From Halothiobacillus sp. (lineage in GTDB: Bacteria; Pseudomonadota; Gammaproteobacteria; Halothiobacillales; Halothiobacillaceae), in assembly GCA_016278265.1 (NCBI GenBank), contig JADQCE010000003.1, positions 1 to 64,000 of the forward strand: a DNA stretch of 64,000 nucleotides, read 5' to 3'. The notes under the pieces were generated by a model, which ran no database searches, was not told the origin of the DNA, and saw nothing but the letters and a program-made list of their open reading frames with translations. Below are positions 36,301-43,614 of this stretch, in pieces. Made by a program: the position numbers and the translations under genes. Numbering within the stretch: position 1 is the stretch's first letter; each line of letters opens with the position of its first letter.

Positions 36301-36591
36301 CAGGCCATCGAGCATCACCAGAAAGAGGGACGGCTCAACACCCGTGCCGACCTGAGAGATGCGCTAATGGAAGGCGCGGTGCTGCGGGTACGCCCCAAGG
36401 CCATGACCGTCGCCGTCATCCTCGCCGGCCTGATGCCGATCATGATCGGGCACGGCACCGGCTCGGCGGTGATGTCGCGCATCGCCGCGCCGATGGTCGG
36501 CGGGATGATCACCGCCCCGATCCTGTCGATGATCGTGCTGCCGGTGATCTACTGGCTGTGGCAGCGGCGCAAATTGCCGCAGTCCGCGTAG
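33316..36591 (+). CDS. cusA: CusA-type heavy-metal RND efflux pump
   Basis: This is the inner-membrane proton-driven transporter of the tripartite copper/silver efflux system. The 1091-residue protein has twelve predicted membrane helices in two halves. The N-terminal PLDAIPDLSDTQVIVKT is typical of HME-RND pumps. Three methionines matching the Cu/Ag relay of E. coli CusA appear in GDLLYMPTTLPG, PLTMIETS and RIDMQTTGI. The helix 4 region SLGGIAIAIGAMVDAAIVMIE carries the proton-relay acid. It is 12 bp downstream of the adaptor and ends at a terminator. Confidence 0.95.
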   Translation: MIERIIHASIRYRVLVLLLAALLAAIGWGAWKATPLDAIPDLSDTQVIVKTTFPGQSPQVVQDQVTYPLTTRLLAVPGSTAVRGYSFFGDSYIYVTFKEGTDLYWARSRVLEYLNQAAEDLPEGVTPKLGPDATGVGWVFQYALNDPTGQHDLAALTTLQNWFLKFQLESVEGVAEVATVGGMVREYQIVVDPQRLRSFNVSINRLREAIAQANREVGGGVIERGGAEYMITSRGYLQSASDIEKIPVGVTDTGTPITVRDLGHVEVGPAERRGVAELDGKGEVVGGIVVMRSGENALEVIAAVKEKLDDVKPGLPEGVEVVTTYDRSGVIERAVAFLEKKLFEEFLVVALVSLLFLFHLRSALVAIISLPLGILTAFIVMNWQGINANIMSLGGIAIAIGAMVDAAIVMIENAHKHLARYRETYGHPPKGEVHWGLIAKSASEVGPALFFSLLVITLSFVPVFALEAQEGRLFAPLAYTKTYAMAAAAGLAVTLIPVLMGYFIRGRIPSENSNPLNRFLIWGYRPLLAGALRFPRSVLVGALLLLLSAVLPFAGISGFLAPLKWAGDTEWQAQVTDWQTGLERQWQDWFDGSPRLAALGTGLGSEFMPQLDEGDLLYMPTTLPGLSVGEARILLQQVDKLISEEPEVERVFGKIGRAATATDPAPLTMIETSITLKPRDQWRQGVTLDDLIDRLNEKVDFPSLNNAWVMPIKTRIDMQTTGIQTPIGIKITGSDLGEIEAIGQEVEAALKGLPGTRSAFADRTSDGRYVVITPDRAKAARFGLNIGDIQKVISLAVGGVKVTETVEGLERYPVSLRYPQGDRNSVETLRDLPIVTPSGSAVALGQVATVTIESGPPVIKSENSRPAGFVFVTTSGVDLGGYVERAKDVLKEKVDLPPGYAIEWAGQYRYMERAAERLKQVVPLTLAIIFVLLYLTFRHGGKAVMIMASLPFALIGSFWLLWALGYNLSIAVAVGLIALAGVAAEFGVIMLIYLDQAIEHHQKEGRLNTRADLRDALMEGAVLRVRPKAMTVAVILAGLMPIMIGHGTGSAVMSRIAAPMVGGMITAPILSMIVLPVIYWLWQRRKLPQSA

Positions 36592-36616
36592 GCCGCGGCC
36601 CGAGCACTCGAAACAA

Positions 36617-36644
36617 GAAAGGCCGGGGACCCCGGCCTTTCTTT
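36617..36644 (+). terminator. Intrinsic terminator after cusA
   Basis: A stem of GAAAGGCCGGG with CCCGGCCTTTC, with a very short loop, is followed by TTTTG. It lies 26 bp past the cusA stop. Confidence 0.85.
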
Positions 36645-36698
36645 TGTCGCAAGTCACGAGTCAGCAGCGATCAACGGGTGCGACGTGGTCGCTCCTAC

Positions 36699-37178
36699 TC
36701 ATTTGACACCGGCGGCCGCCTTCGCGAACCCATCCAGCGCCTGGCCGACCTTTTCCTGCACCGGCGCGGCGCAATCACCGATCTCGTGTCGCTCGACGAG
36801 GTAGTCAACCGTGTTGTAGGCCACCTTGACGGCCTCCCCGTCTTCCCATATCAGCATCTTCATCGGCAGGTCGATCGCCACCGTCGGGGCGCACTTCATC
36901 AACTGGGTGCCGAGCTTTGGGTTGCCAAAGATCACCAGCCGCGTCGCCGGCATTTCCATGTCGACCGTCTCGGCATTGGCCTGATGATCGACCTGGGCCA
37001 TGACCGTCAGGCCCTTGCCCTCGACCGCCTCGACCAGTCGCTCCTCGGTCTCGGCCACGCTGTACTGGCTTTCCAGCGTCGTCAGGCCGTTACCGGCCAG
37101 GGCCGCGGCCGGCAGGGCGAAGGCCGGCAGCACCAGCAACGCCGATCCCATTTTCGAAAACATCGTCTTGAGGTGCAT
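36699..37178 (-). CDS. DUF302 domain protein, exported
   Basis: This 159-residue protein has a signal peptide (cleavage after AALA near 28) and a single DUF302 domain, with segments TVMAQVDHQANAE, TRLVIFGNPK and APTVAIDLPMKMLIWED. Function of the domain is unknown; it is often found beside metal or redox genes. It converges on the efflux operon. The leader contains five copies of a 9 bp repeat (37194-37238) just upstream of a GGAGTGACGAG ribosome-binding region. Confidence 0.85.
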   Translation of the reverse strand: MHLKTMFSKMGSALLVLPAFALPAAALAGNGLTTLESQYSVAETEERLVEAVEGKGLTVMAQVDHQANAETVDMEMPATRLVIFGNPKLGTQLMKCAPTVAIDLPMKMLIWEDGEAVKVAYNTVDYLVERHEIGDCAAPVQEKVGQALDGFAKAAAGVK

Positions 37179-37193
37179 CTCGTCACTCCGTCT

Positions 37194-37238
37194 GTTCGTC
37201 TGGTTCGTCTGGTTCGTCTGGTTCGTCTGGTTCGTCTG
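37194..37238. repeat. Five-copy 9 bp tandem repeat in the DUF302 gene leader
   Basis: Exact units GTTCGTCTG (plus strand) repeat five times. They end 15 bp before the DUF302 start codon, which lies at lower coordinates. The number of units could vary by slippage and so alter promoter spacing or the leader. Confidence 0.9.
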
Positions 37239-37265
37239 GGTTAGTGCTGACCGACAAGGGTTAGT

Positions 37266-37515
37266 TCACGCCGCCGGCGGTGTCCACGCATTGCCCTGCA
37301 TCGGCTCGTCCACCGGGGTGTCGGCCAGGTGATGGGTGTAATTGCTCAGGGTCTTCTGCGCGATGCCCACCAGCACGTCGAGCATCTGGGACGGCTCGTA
37401 GCCGGCATCGAGACGGGTATTCGACTGGAAGATATAGGAGAACGACAGGTACGCCTCGGCACGTGGAAGGGCGTTTTGCCGAGGGGCTTACGGAAGGACA
37501 GAACGACGGGCCGGT
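37266..37515 (-). pseudogene. Relic of an AhpD/carboxymuconolactone-decarboxylase-like gene
   Basis: Reading leftward to TGA 37266-37268, the frame encodes YEPSQMLDVLVGIAQKTLSN, then YTHHLADTPVDEPMQGNAW. This resembles the C-terminus of AhpD-like proteins. Upstream, the run RPVVLSFRKPLGK lies in another frame, and the two join at an AAAA tract near 37474, suggesting a frameshift. No complete N-terminal CxxC domain is present. 37516-37724 shows no convincing gene on either strand. Confidence 0.5.
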
Positions 37516-37724
37516 TCGGACGGCGACACCCCCGGCACGTCAGGCACGCCTGCTCATGACGGGCGTTTTCGACCTGCACGTCTACGGGCGGATGCCCGAC
37601 GGGCAGAATCACGGCCGCGAGATCGTCGACACCCGCCTCGAGACCGCCATCCGCCGCGGGCGGCCATCGCCATCAGTGACCCCGTCGAGAAGAGGCATCT
37701 GACTCGGCTGTCGCCATCGGCAGG

Positions 37725-39281
37725 CTATGTGTCCTTGGACACATCCTCGTCCGACGGACCCGACAACGCATCGGTCAGCTCGGCGGCGGACAGCGGCCGC
37801 GACTCCTGGGTCACCGGGTCGAGCGTAGCGATGTCCTTGTCGGCCGAGACGGTCTTGAGGTCACGGAACTTACGCGCGCTGGGCAGTACCCGCGATTCGA
37901 GCGTGCCTACTGAGCTGTTGTAGGCGTTGACCGTCTGGTTGAGGCTCTTGCCCACCTTGGTCCAGTGATCGGCGAGCGTGCCGATCCGCTCGTAGAGCTC
38001 CTTGCCCAACGCGGCGACTTCGACGGCATTCTGCGCCATGGCCTCCTGCCGCCAGCCATAGGAGACGGCCTTGAGCAGGGCGATCAGCGTGGTCGGGCTG
38101 GCCGGGATGACGCGGTTCTCGGCGCCGTACTCGATCAGCCCCGGGTCCTCGGCCAGCGCCGCGGAGAAGAAGGCCTCGCCGGGGACGAACAGCACCACGA
38201 ACTCCGGGCTGGGATCGAACTGGTCGAAGTAGCTCTTTTTGGCCAGCTGGCCGACGTGGGTGCGCACCTGGCGGGCGTGACGGACCAGCGCGGCCTTGCG
38301 CCCGTCCTCGTCCGGCGCCTCGACGGCCTGCAGATAGGCATCTACCGGCGCCTTGGCATCGACCACCACCTGCCGCCCGCCGGGCAGGTGGACGATCATG
38401 TCCGGGCGCAGGCGGCTGTCCTCGCTGGACTGGCTGACCTGCTCCTCGAAGTCGCAGTGCTCGAGCATGCCGGCCATTTCGACCACGCGCTTGAGTTGCA
38501 GCTCCCCCCAGCGCCCGCGGGCCTGCGGTTGGCGCAATGCCTTGACCAAGTCCGCGGTCTCGCGGTGCAGCCGGGGCAGGTGCGTCTGCAGCAGGTCGTT
38601 GACCTGCTGGCTCAAGGCCGAATAGGCGCCGGTACGTGCCTGCTCCAGCCCGTCGAGCTTGGTGTCGAACTTCTCCAGGCGCTCGCGGATCGGGGCGGTG
38701 AGTTGCTCGATCGCCTTGTGGCGCGCCGAGAGATCGTCCTTGGCCTGGTGCTGGAAGCGCTCGAGATTCTCGCGGGCCAGTTTGAGAAAGGATTCGTTGT
38801 TGCGCGACAGCGCATCGGCCGACAGCCCCTTGAAGGCATCCGAGAGCTTCTCGCGCGCCTCGTCGAGCAGCTTGAGCTTCTCGTCGGCCGCCTCGCGCTC
38901 GCGTTCCAGCCGTTCGGTCAGTTCGGCCTTCTCCGCCTTGAGCGCGGCAGTGGCCTCCCGCTCGGCATCCAGCGCGGCCTGCGCCTCGCGCCGGCGGGTC
39001 TCGAGCGCATCTCGCATCTCGATCAGGTGCTGGCGCTCGGTTTCATGGCGGGCGGCCATGGTGCGCGATTCCGACAGTTCCTCCCGGGCGGTGCGCAGGG
39101 CCACGGTCTCGTCCTCGAGCAGGGTCTCGAGGCGCTCGTGTTCCGCGGCCAGTCGGTCGCGTTCCCGGGCTTCCGCCCGCAGCCGGGCCGCCAGCCAGGC
39201 GGTCGCCACCAGCATGACCAGTGCAAAGGCCGCCAGCCCCCAGGCAATCGGGTTGTCGATTAGCACGTCGATGGACGTCAC
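37725..39281 (-). CDS. rmuC: RmuC-family protein (putative DNA recombination protein)
   Basis: RmuC limits inversions at short repeats in E. coli; the mechanism is unclear and the domain looks nuclease-like. The 518-residue product has one N-terminal membrane segment (about 12-32), a long coiled coil (about 35-230), and the conserved domain with ARGRWGELQLKRVVEMAGM, VVDAKAPVDAY and VLFVPGEAFFSAAL. The start is GTG 39281 following GGAG, overlapping the ribF stop by 4 bp. Confidence 0.92.
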   Translation of the reverse strand: MTSIDVLIDNPIAWGLAAFALVMLVATAWLAARLRAEARERDRLAAEHERLETLLEDETVALRTAREELSESRTMAARHETERQHLIEMRDALETRRREAQAALDAEREATAALKAEKAELTERLEREREAADEKLKLLDEAREKLSDAFKGLSADALSRNNESFLKLARENLERFQHQAKDDLSARHKAIEQLTAPIRERLEKFDTKLDGLEQARTGAYSALSQQVNDLLQTHLPRLHRETADLVKALRQPQARGRWGELQLKRVVEMAGMLEHCDFEEQVSQSSEDSRLRPDMIVHLPGGRQVVVDAKAPVDAYLQAVEAPDEDGRKAALVRHARQVRTHVGQLAKKSYFDQFDPSPEFVVLFVPGEAFFSAALAEDPGLIEYGAENRVIPASPTTLIALLKAVSYGWRQEAMAQNAVEVAALGKELYERIGTLADHWTKVGKSLNQTVNAYNSSVGTLESRVLPSARKFRDLKTVSADKDIATLDPVTQESRPLSAAELTDALSGPSDEDVSKDT

Positions 39282-40276
39282 GATGTCTCTCCTTCATCCA
39301 CCGGCCAGGGCGTTCCCGCCCGGCGGTGCGTGTCTAGTAGTTGGCGCGCCTCGGCGACGTCCGCCCCGATCTGTTCGACCAGGGCATCCAGCGATTCGAA
39401 GCGCCGTTCGTCGCGGATGTCGGCGAGGAACTCCACGGTCGCCAACTGCCCGTAGAGGTCGCCGTCAAAATCGAGCACGAACACCTCCAGTCGCGCCTCG
39501 CCGCCATCGACGGTCGGGCGGGTGCCGATATTGGCCACCCCGTAGCGTGTCCCGCCGTCGATGCCGCTCATCCGCACCAGAAAGACGCCACGCAACGGCG
39601 ACTGCCGGCGTCGCAACGCGATGTTCGCGGTGGGGAAACCCAGCTGGCGGCCGCGCTTGTCGCCATGCATCACCCGCCCGCAGAGAAAGAACGGATGGCC
39701 CAGCAGGCGCGCGGCGCCGGCCACGTCGCGGGCCTCAAGCGCCGCACGCACCCGGGTCGAAGAGACCCGCTCGCCATCGAGTGTCACCGTCACGGCCCGC
39801 TCGACGCCAAAACCCAGACGCGGACCCATCGATTCCAGCAGGGCGAAATCGCCGGCGCGTTTGGCGCCGAAACGGAAATCGTCGCCGATCACCACGTGCC
39901 GCGCGCCCAGCGCATCGACCAGCAACTCGTTCACGAACGCCTCGGCCGACATGCACGCCAAACGCGCATTGAAGGGCATCAGCACCAGCCGGTCGATCAC
40001 GCCCAGCGCTGCGAAGGCCTCGAAACGTTCGCGCAGCCGAGTCAGACGCGCGACCGGCTCCATCCCTCTTGCCTCGGCGAAGAATTCCCGCGGCAGCGGC
40101 TCGAAGATCACCACCGTCAGCGGCAGGGTCAGCGCATCAGCCCGTTCGGCGGCCTGCCGGATGACCGCGCGATGCCCGCGGTGCACGCCATCGAAATTGC
40201 CGATGGTGACCACCGCACCGCCGGCCGGGGCGGCATCAGGTGGCGTTGTCCCGTGAGACAGGCGGATGAGATCCAT
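39278..40276 (-). CDS. ribF: Bifunctional riboflavin kinase/FAD synthetase
   Basis: RibF converts riboflavin to FMN and then FAD. The 332-residue protein has the N-terminal adenylyltransferase domain (TIGNFDGVHRGH, and GDDFRFG plus SSTRVRAAL) and the C-terminal riboflavin-kinase domain (HGDKRGRQLGFPTANI, YGVANIGTRPT). The ATG at 40276 follows GGAAG and is preferred to an upstream frame inside murJ. murJ-ribF adjacency is widespread in gammaproteobacteria, while rmuC downstream is less usual. Confidence 0.95.
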   Translation of the reverse strand: MDLIRLSHGTTPPDAAPAGGAVVTIGNFDGVHRGHRAVIRQAAERADALTLPLTVVIFEPLPREFFAEARGMEPVARLTRLRERFEAFAALGVIDRLVLMPFNARLACMSAEAFVNELLVDALGARHVVIGDDFRFGAKRAGDFALLESMGPRLGFGVERAVTVTLDGERVSSTRVRAALEARDVAGAARLLGHPFFLCGRVMHGDKRGRQLGFPTANIALRRRQSPLRGVFLVRMSGIDGGTRYGVANIGTRPTVDGGEARLEVFVLDFDGDLYGQLATVEFLADIRDERRFESLDALVEQIGADVAEARQLLDTHRRAGTPWPVDEGETS

Positions 40277-40301
40277 TCGGGCTTCCTTCATTGGCGTTCC
40301 G

Positions 40302-41888
40302 TCATTGACGCTCACGAGGCACCAGGCGATCGAAGGCGACCACCGATACCAGGCGGCGCGGGGTCTGCCCCAGTGCCGCAGCAATAGCCACGAATACCGC
40401 CACGCCCAGCATGATCAGGCCGAGCACCGCCCCGACCCGTTCGAACCACGCCCAGTCGCTCCAGATGTCGGCGGCCGGGCTCAGCCAGAGCAGCAAGCCC
40501 GCCATCGCCAACGCGGCGAGCGTGATATGCCCGATGAAACGGCGCGTACCGGGCTCGATCCGCCAGACACCACGTCGACGCAGGGTCCAGCCCAGCAGCA
40601 GCGCGTTGACCCAGGCGGCCATCACCGTGGTCAGTGCGAGTCCCACGTGGGCGAGATCGCCGCCCAGCCAGAAAATCCACGGCACCACCAGCAGGGCCTT
40701 GAAGACCAAGTTGGCGCCCACCGAGATCACCGCAATGCGCACCGGGGTGACCGTGTCCTGCCGGGCGAAGAAGCCCGGCGCGAAGATCTTGATCAGCAAG
40801 AACGCCGGCAGGCCCAGCGCGTAGGCGGTCATCGCCATCGACACCATCTGCGTGTCGGTGGGCGAGAACGCGCCGTATTCGAACAGCGTGGCCAGGATCG
40901 GCACCGACAGCCCTATCAGCCCGGCCATCGCCGGCACGCCGATCAGCAGGGTCAGGCGGAGCGCGCCGTTGACGGTGCGATTGTAATCCTCGTCGCTGCC
41001 CCGGGCGAACGCCCGCGACAGGGCCGGCAGGATGACCGTGCCGATCGCCACGCCGAACACCCCCAGCGGCAGCTCCACCAGCCGGTCGGAGTAGTACAGC
41101 CAGCTCACCGAGCCGGCCACCAAGAGCGAGGCCAGGATGGTGTCGACCAGCAGGTTGATCTGGGTCACCGAGGCGCCGAACATCGCCGGCAGCATCAGCC
41201 GCAGGGTCTTGCGTACCCCGGGGTGTCGTCCGATGCGCGGGCGCGGCAGCAGCCCCAGCCGGGCGAGAAACGGCAACAGGAAGAACAGCTGCAGGATGCC
41301 GGCGACGAACACGCCCCAGGCCAGCGCCATCACCGGCTCGTCGAACAAGGGCGCGGCAATCAGTGTCGCGGCAATCAGGCTCAGGTTGAGCCAGATGGGC
41401 GCGAGCGCCGGCATGGCGAAGCGGCCAAAGGCGTTCAGGCTACTGGCGACGAAGGCGGTCAGCGAGATGAACAGCAGATAGGGGAAGGTGATCATCAGCA
41501 TCGTCTCGGCCAGCTCGAGCTGGTCCGGATCGTCGGTAAAGCCCGGTGCGAACAGCATGACCAGCAGCGGTGCGCCGGCCAGCCCCAGGGCGACGACCAC
41601 CGCGACGATCGCCGCCAGCGTGCCGAACATGTAGTCGACGTAGCGCTTGAGCTCTTCGCGCGTCGAGGACTCGCGGTACTCGGACAGCACCGGCACGAAC
41701 GCCTGCTGGAAGGCGCCCTCGGCGAACAGCCGGCGCAGGAAATTCGGGATCTTGAAGACGACGAAGAAGGCGTCCATCGACGCGCTGGCGCCGAACACCC
41801 GCGCGAGCAGCATGTCGCGGACGAATCCGAGCACCCGCGAGATCATCGTCATGCCGCCGAAGGCCGCGCTGCTCTTCCAGATGCTCAT
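40302..41888 (-). CDS. murJ: Lipid II flippase MurJ
   Basis: MurJ flips lipid II across the inner membrane for peptidoglycan synthesis. The 528-residue protein has the MviN signature start MTMISRVLGFVRDMLLARVF and about 14 hydrophobic segments. The cavity arginines expected near RLFAEGAFQQAFVPVLSEY are present. The ATG at 41888 begins the conserved part; the ribosome-binding site is weak. It is the first gene of murJ-ribF-rmuC. Upstream lies a roughly 420 bp non-coding stretch leading to the cassette cluster. Confidence 0.95.
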   Translation of the reverse strand: MSIWKSSAAFGGMTMISRVLGFVRDMLLARVFGASASMDAFFVVFKIPNFLRRLFAEGAFQQAFVPVLSEYRESSTREELKRYVDYMFGTLAAIVAVVVALGLAGAPLLVMLFAPGFTDDPDQLELAETMLMITFPYLLFISLTAFVASSLNAFGRFAMPALAPIWLNLSLIAATLIAAPLFDEPVMALAWGVFVAGILQLFFLLPFLARLGLLPRPRIGRHPGVRKTLRLMLPAMFGASVTQINLLVDTILASLLVAGSVSWLYYSDRLVELPLGVFGVAIGTVILPALSRAFARGSDEDYNRTVNGALRLTLLIGVPAMAGLIGLSVPILATLFEYGAFSPTDTQMVSMAMTAYALGLPAFLLIKIFAPGFFARQDTVTPVRIAVISVGANLVFKALLVVPWIFWLGGDLAHVGLALTTVMAAWVNALLLGWTLRRRGVWRIEPGTRRFIGHITLAALAMAGLLLWLSPAADIWSDWAWFERVGAVLGLIMLGVAVFVAIAAALGQTPRRLVSVVAFDRLVPRERQ

Positions 41889-42118
41889 GAGGCAAAAACC
41901 CCACTGCCGGAGACACGCGCCGGCCTCCAGCGCCGGTGGGAGCCGGCCTCGCCCACGAAGACCGCGCAAGCAGCCTTCCTGTCATCGCCGGGACTCGAAG
42001 CCGACGAGGGGGAACGCACGCCTGACGCGCTCCACTGGCGAGACACACCCCCAAAGTGTCGAATGACAGGCGTGCCGGCCCGGTCACGTCTCATGCTCCC
42101 TTCCTCCGAACCACCCAC

Positions 42119-42254
42119 CCGTGCGACTACGCTCCAGACATTTGCCAGGACCGGCTTCTGACCGACAGCACTGAGGTCCAGGTCCTCGAGCATCAGATCG
42201 CGCTCCGTGTGCACGCCCCTCCAGCACGAACGGCAGGTCGTTCGCCTCGGACAG
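42119..42254 (-). pseudogene. Decayed 3' portion of a second tesA copy
   Basis: On the minus strand this encodes LSEANDLP, a shifted stretch, then ERDLMLEDLDLSAVGQ and KPVLANVWSVVAR. The intact tesA at 44287 has LAETNGLP, ERELMMDDGIHPNADGQ and VLENVWEVVAP at the same places. The catalytic Asp and His of DGIHP are gone. The sequence between murJ and here (41889-42118) shows only short GC-rich inverted repeats and no gene. Confidence 0.6.
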
Positions 42255-42259
42255 AAGGG

Positions 42260-42316
42260 AAATGCCAGAGCGCACCGGCGCACTTTGGTGCGTCCGAGTG
42301 ACGTGAACTGTTAGGA
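42260..42316 (-). other. attC-like remnant at the end of the SGNH cassette
   Basis: The SGNH stop TAA (42311-42313) lies in TCCTAACAGTTC, the inverse-core side of an attC. It is followed by a GCGCAC..GTGCGC-rich hairpin. No matching GTTRRRY core is found before the tesA relic, so the site looks truncated. Confidence 0.45.
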
Positions 42317-42907
42317 CTCATAAAACCACCAAGTTGGTGACGACAAAACAATTTTTGCCATTTTTTCGTAACCGTTACTTCTAGGATGTGAGCCGTCATT
42401 GCTCATGACCTCACGCTTGTATGCAGCGTCAGATACTAGCGGCGAAAAAAGATCAACATACGGGACGCCCAGCGCCGCCGCCTCTTCCGCAAATGCGTGT
42501 GAAAGCGCCAGAATTCTCTCATTTTGCTCAACATCCCCAACTGGGGGCGGACCGAGCAAGATAATTTTGTATTTTTTGGCTTTAATAAGTAGCTCTCTAA
42601 GATTTGCACGTGACTCCTCGTAAGGAACACGCACAGAACCATTTTCAATTACAGTGTCGTTTACTCCGAAGGAAAGCACGACTCGGCAATCAAAGGGCTC
42701 AGGCAATCTAAGAGAGCATTCAACCTCCAAACGTTGCAAAATATCTCTGCTTGTGTTCCGTCGTATACCAAGGTTGTAGTAGGTGACAGGAACGCCACGC
42801 GCATGAGCGGCAGCGCACAAACGCCCAGCCCAGCCAAGAGCCTCTTCATCTCCCGTGCCATTGACGAAAGAATCACCAACAAAACAAATTCTAATATCTT
42901 TAGTCAT
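42311..42907 (-). CDS. SGNH/GDSL hydrolase carried as an integron cassette
   Basis: This is an esterase/lipase-type protein of 198 residues. Block I reads FVGDSFVNGTGD (Ser13), block III SFGVNDT (Asn83), and block V NDGSHP (Asp171, His174), so the catalytic set is complete. No signal peptide is seen. Base composition is more AT-rich than the flanking core genes. It begins 20 bp after an attC core (GTTAGGG) and its TAA falls in another attC-like site, the layout of a promoterless gene cassette. The start is ATG 42907; a TTG two codons upstream is possible. Its substrate is unknown. Confidence 0.8.
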   Translation of the reverse strand: MTKDIRICFVGDSFVNGTGDEEALGWAGRLCAAAHARGVPVTYYNLGIRRNTSRDILQRLEVECSLRLPEPFDCRVVLSFGVNDTVIENGSVRVPYEESRANLRELLIKAKKYKIILLGPPPVGDVEQNERILALSHAFAEEAAALGVPYVDLFSPLVSDAAYKREVMSNDGSHPRSNGYEKMAKIVLSSPTWWFYES

Positions 42908-42926
42908 CGACAACTCGTGATTTTCA

Positions 42927-43004
42927 CCCTAACGCGGAGAAAAGCGCCGCCCCATCATGGACGTCTAGCGACCGCAGGCCGCTTACTGATGCGAATTGTT
43001 AGAT
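42927..43004 (-). other. attC recombination site between SGNH and HEPN cassettes
   Basis: On the minus strand the site opens with ATCTAACAATTCGC and closes with CTCCGCGTTAGGG, 78 bp in all. The arms AAGCGGCC and GGCGGCGCTT pair inside. The first core contains the TAA stop of the HEPN gene. The CTAACAATTCG opening is the form seen in classic class 1 integron cassettes such as aadA. Confidence 0.8.
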
Positions 43005-43541
43005 ATTTCTCTCAAGATAATCATCCGTTGCGCGCACCAACTCCCTTAGGAATCTGATCACCTTCTCCAATTCATCTTTCTTAATCAGATGAGCAGCCGG
43101 CGGTCCATTATTGATTGGCTTCGAGCGATGAACGGCATCTCCACGCTTTGAAATCCACTGATTTAGAGATTTTCGAGCCTTTTCCGGCGTCACGTTCGCC
43201 CAAGACCACGCTGAAGTAACGTCTAATCCAAGATATTCCTGGAATATCTTTTTGGTCTTATCTGAGGTTGGGTTGTGAAACTGCTTGAGCTCTTGTTGGA
43301 GTTTTTTATGAATAAAATCCCCAACATAACTGCCAGAGACGACACTGAGGCGTTTATCCATAGCCTCGGTGACACGGTCTTCAACGTATGTTTCCCAAGC
43401 CGTCAAGGCCATCACCAAGCCAGCTCGCTTTAGCACCTCGGCATTTGCTGGGGGCGGATTGCAGTTAATCGCATCGAAGTGAGCAAGGAGCTCTTCTGCG
43501 TCTATTATTCCATGCTCGAACGAGCTCTTTGCTTGTGACAT
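42999..43541 (-). CDS. HEPN-domain protein (RiboL-PSP-HEPN type) in a gene cassette
   Basis: This 180-residue, mostly helical protein contains VMALTAWETYVEDRV (about 43-57) and the RX4H motif RGDAVH (Arg133-His138), the active site of HEPN ribonucleases. Relatives occur in toxin, phage-defence and stress systems, where they cut RNA. No cognate antitoxin (MNT or other) is encoded beside it. The ATG follows an AAGGGAAT ribosome-binding site. The TAA stop lies inside an attC. AT-richer codon use than neighbours supports acquisition by transfer. Confidence 0.72.
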   Translation of the reverse strand: MSQAKSSFEHGIIDAEELLAHFDAINCNPPPANAEVLKRAGLVMALTAWETYVEDRVTEAMDKRLSVVSGSYVGDFIHKKLQQELKQFHNPTSDKTKKIFQEYLGLDVTSAWSWANVTPEKARKSLNQWISKRGDAVHRSKPINNGPPAAHLIKKDELEKVIRFLRELVRATDDYLERNI

Positions 43542-43550
43542 ATTCCCTTC

Positions 43551-43614
43551 TCTAAAGTTGAAGCTCAGCCGCGCGCCGCAGGCGCGTCGGCTGCAGCGCC
43601 TTGCCTTGTTAGCC
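43551..43614 (-). other. attC recombination site between HEPN and membrane-protein cassettes
   Basis: On the minus strand the site starts GGCTAACAAGGC and ends CAACTTTAGA (64 bp), so its second core is degenerate. The inner arms GCAGCCGACGCGCC and GGCGCGCGGCTGAGC pair strongly around a 3 nt loop, the standard attC cruciform. The first core holds the TAA of the upstream cassette gene. Confidence 0.75.

Noticed and set aside
36679-36698. Short REP-like palindrome near GTAGGAGCGACCACGTCGCACC, and a similar GTGGGAGCCGGC motif at 41937-41948
   Set aside because: They resemble extragenic palindromic repeats of other gammaproteobacteria, but two short matches are too few to establish a family here.
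37194-37238. The 9 bp repeats as part of a coding region (Phe-Val-Trp repeats on the plus strand)
   Set aside because: The surrounding plus-strand frame is antisense to the DUF302 gene and has no homology or ribosome-binding site, so a leader repeat is the simpler reading.
40266-42161. A 631-residue open frame opposite murJ
   Set aside because: It is the antisense of murJ, rich in Gln/Arg/His, with no domain and no ribosome-binding site. MurJ on the other strand is a clear match.
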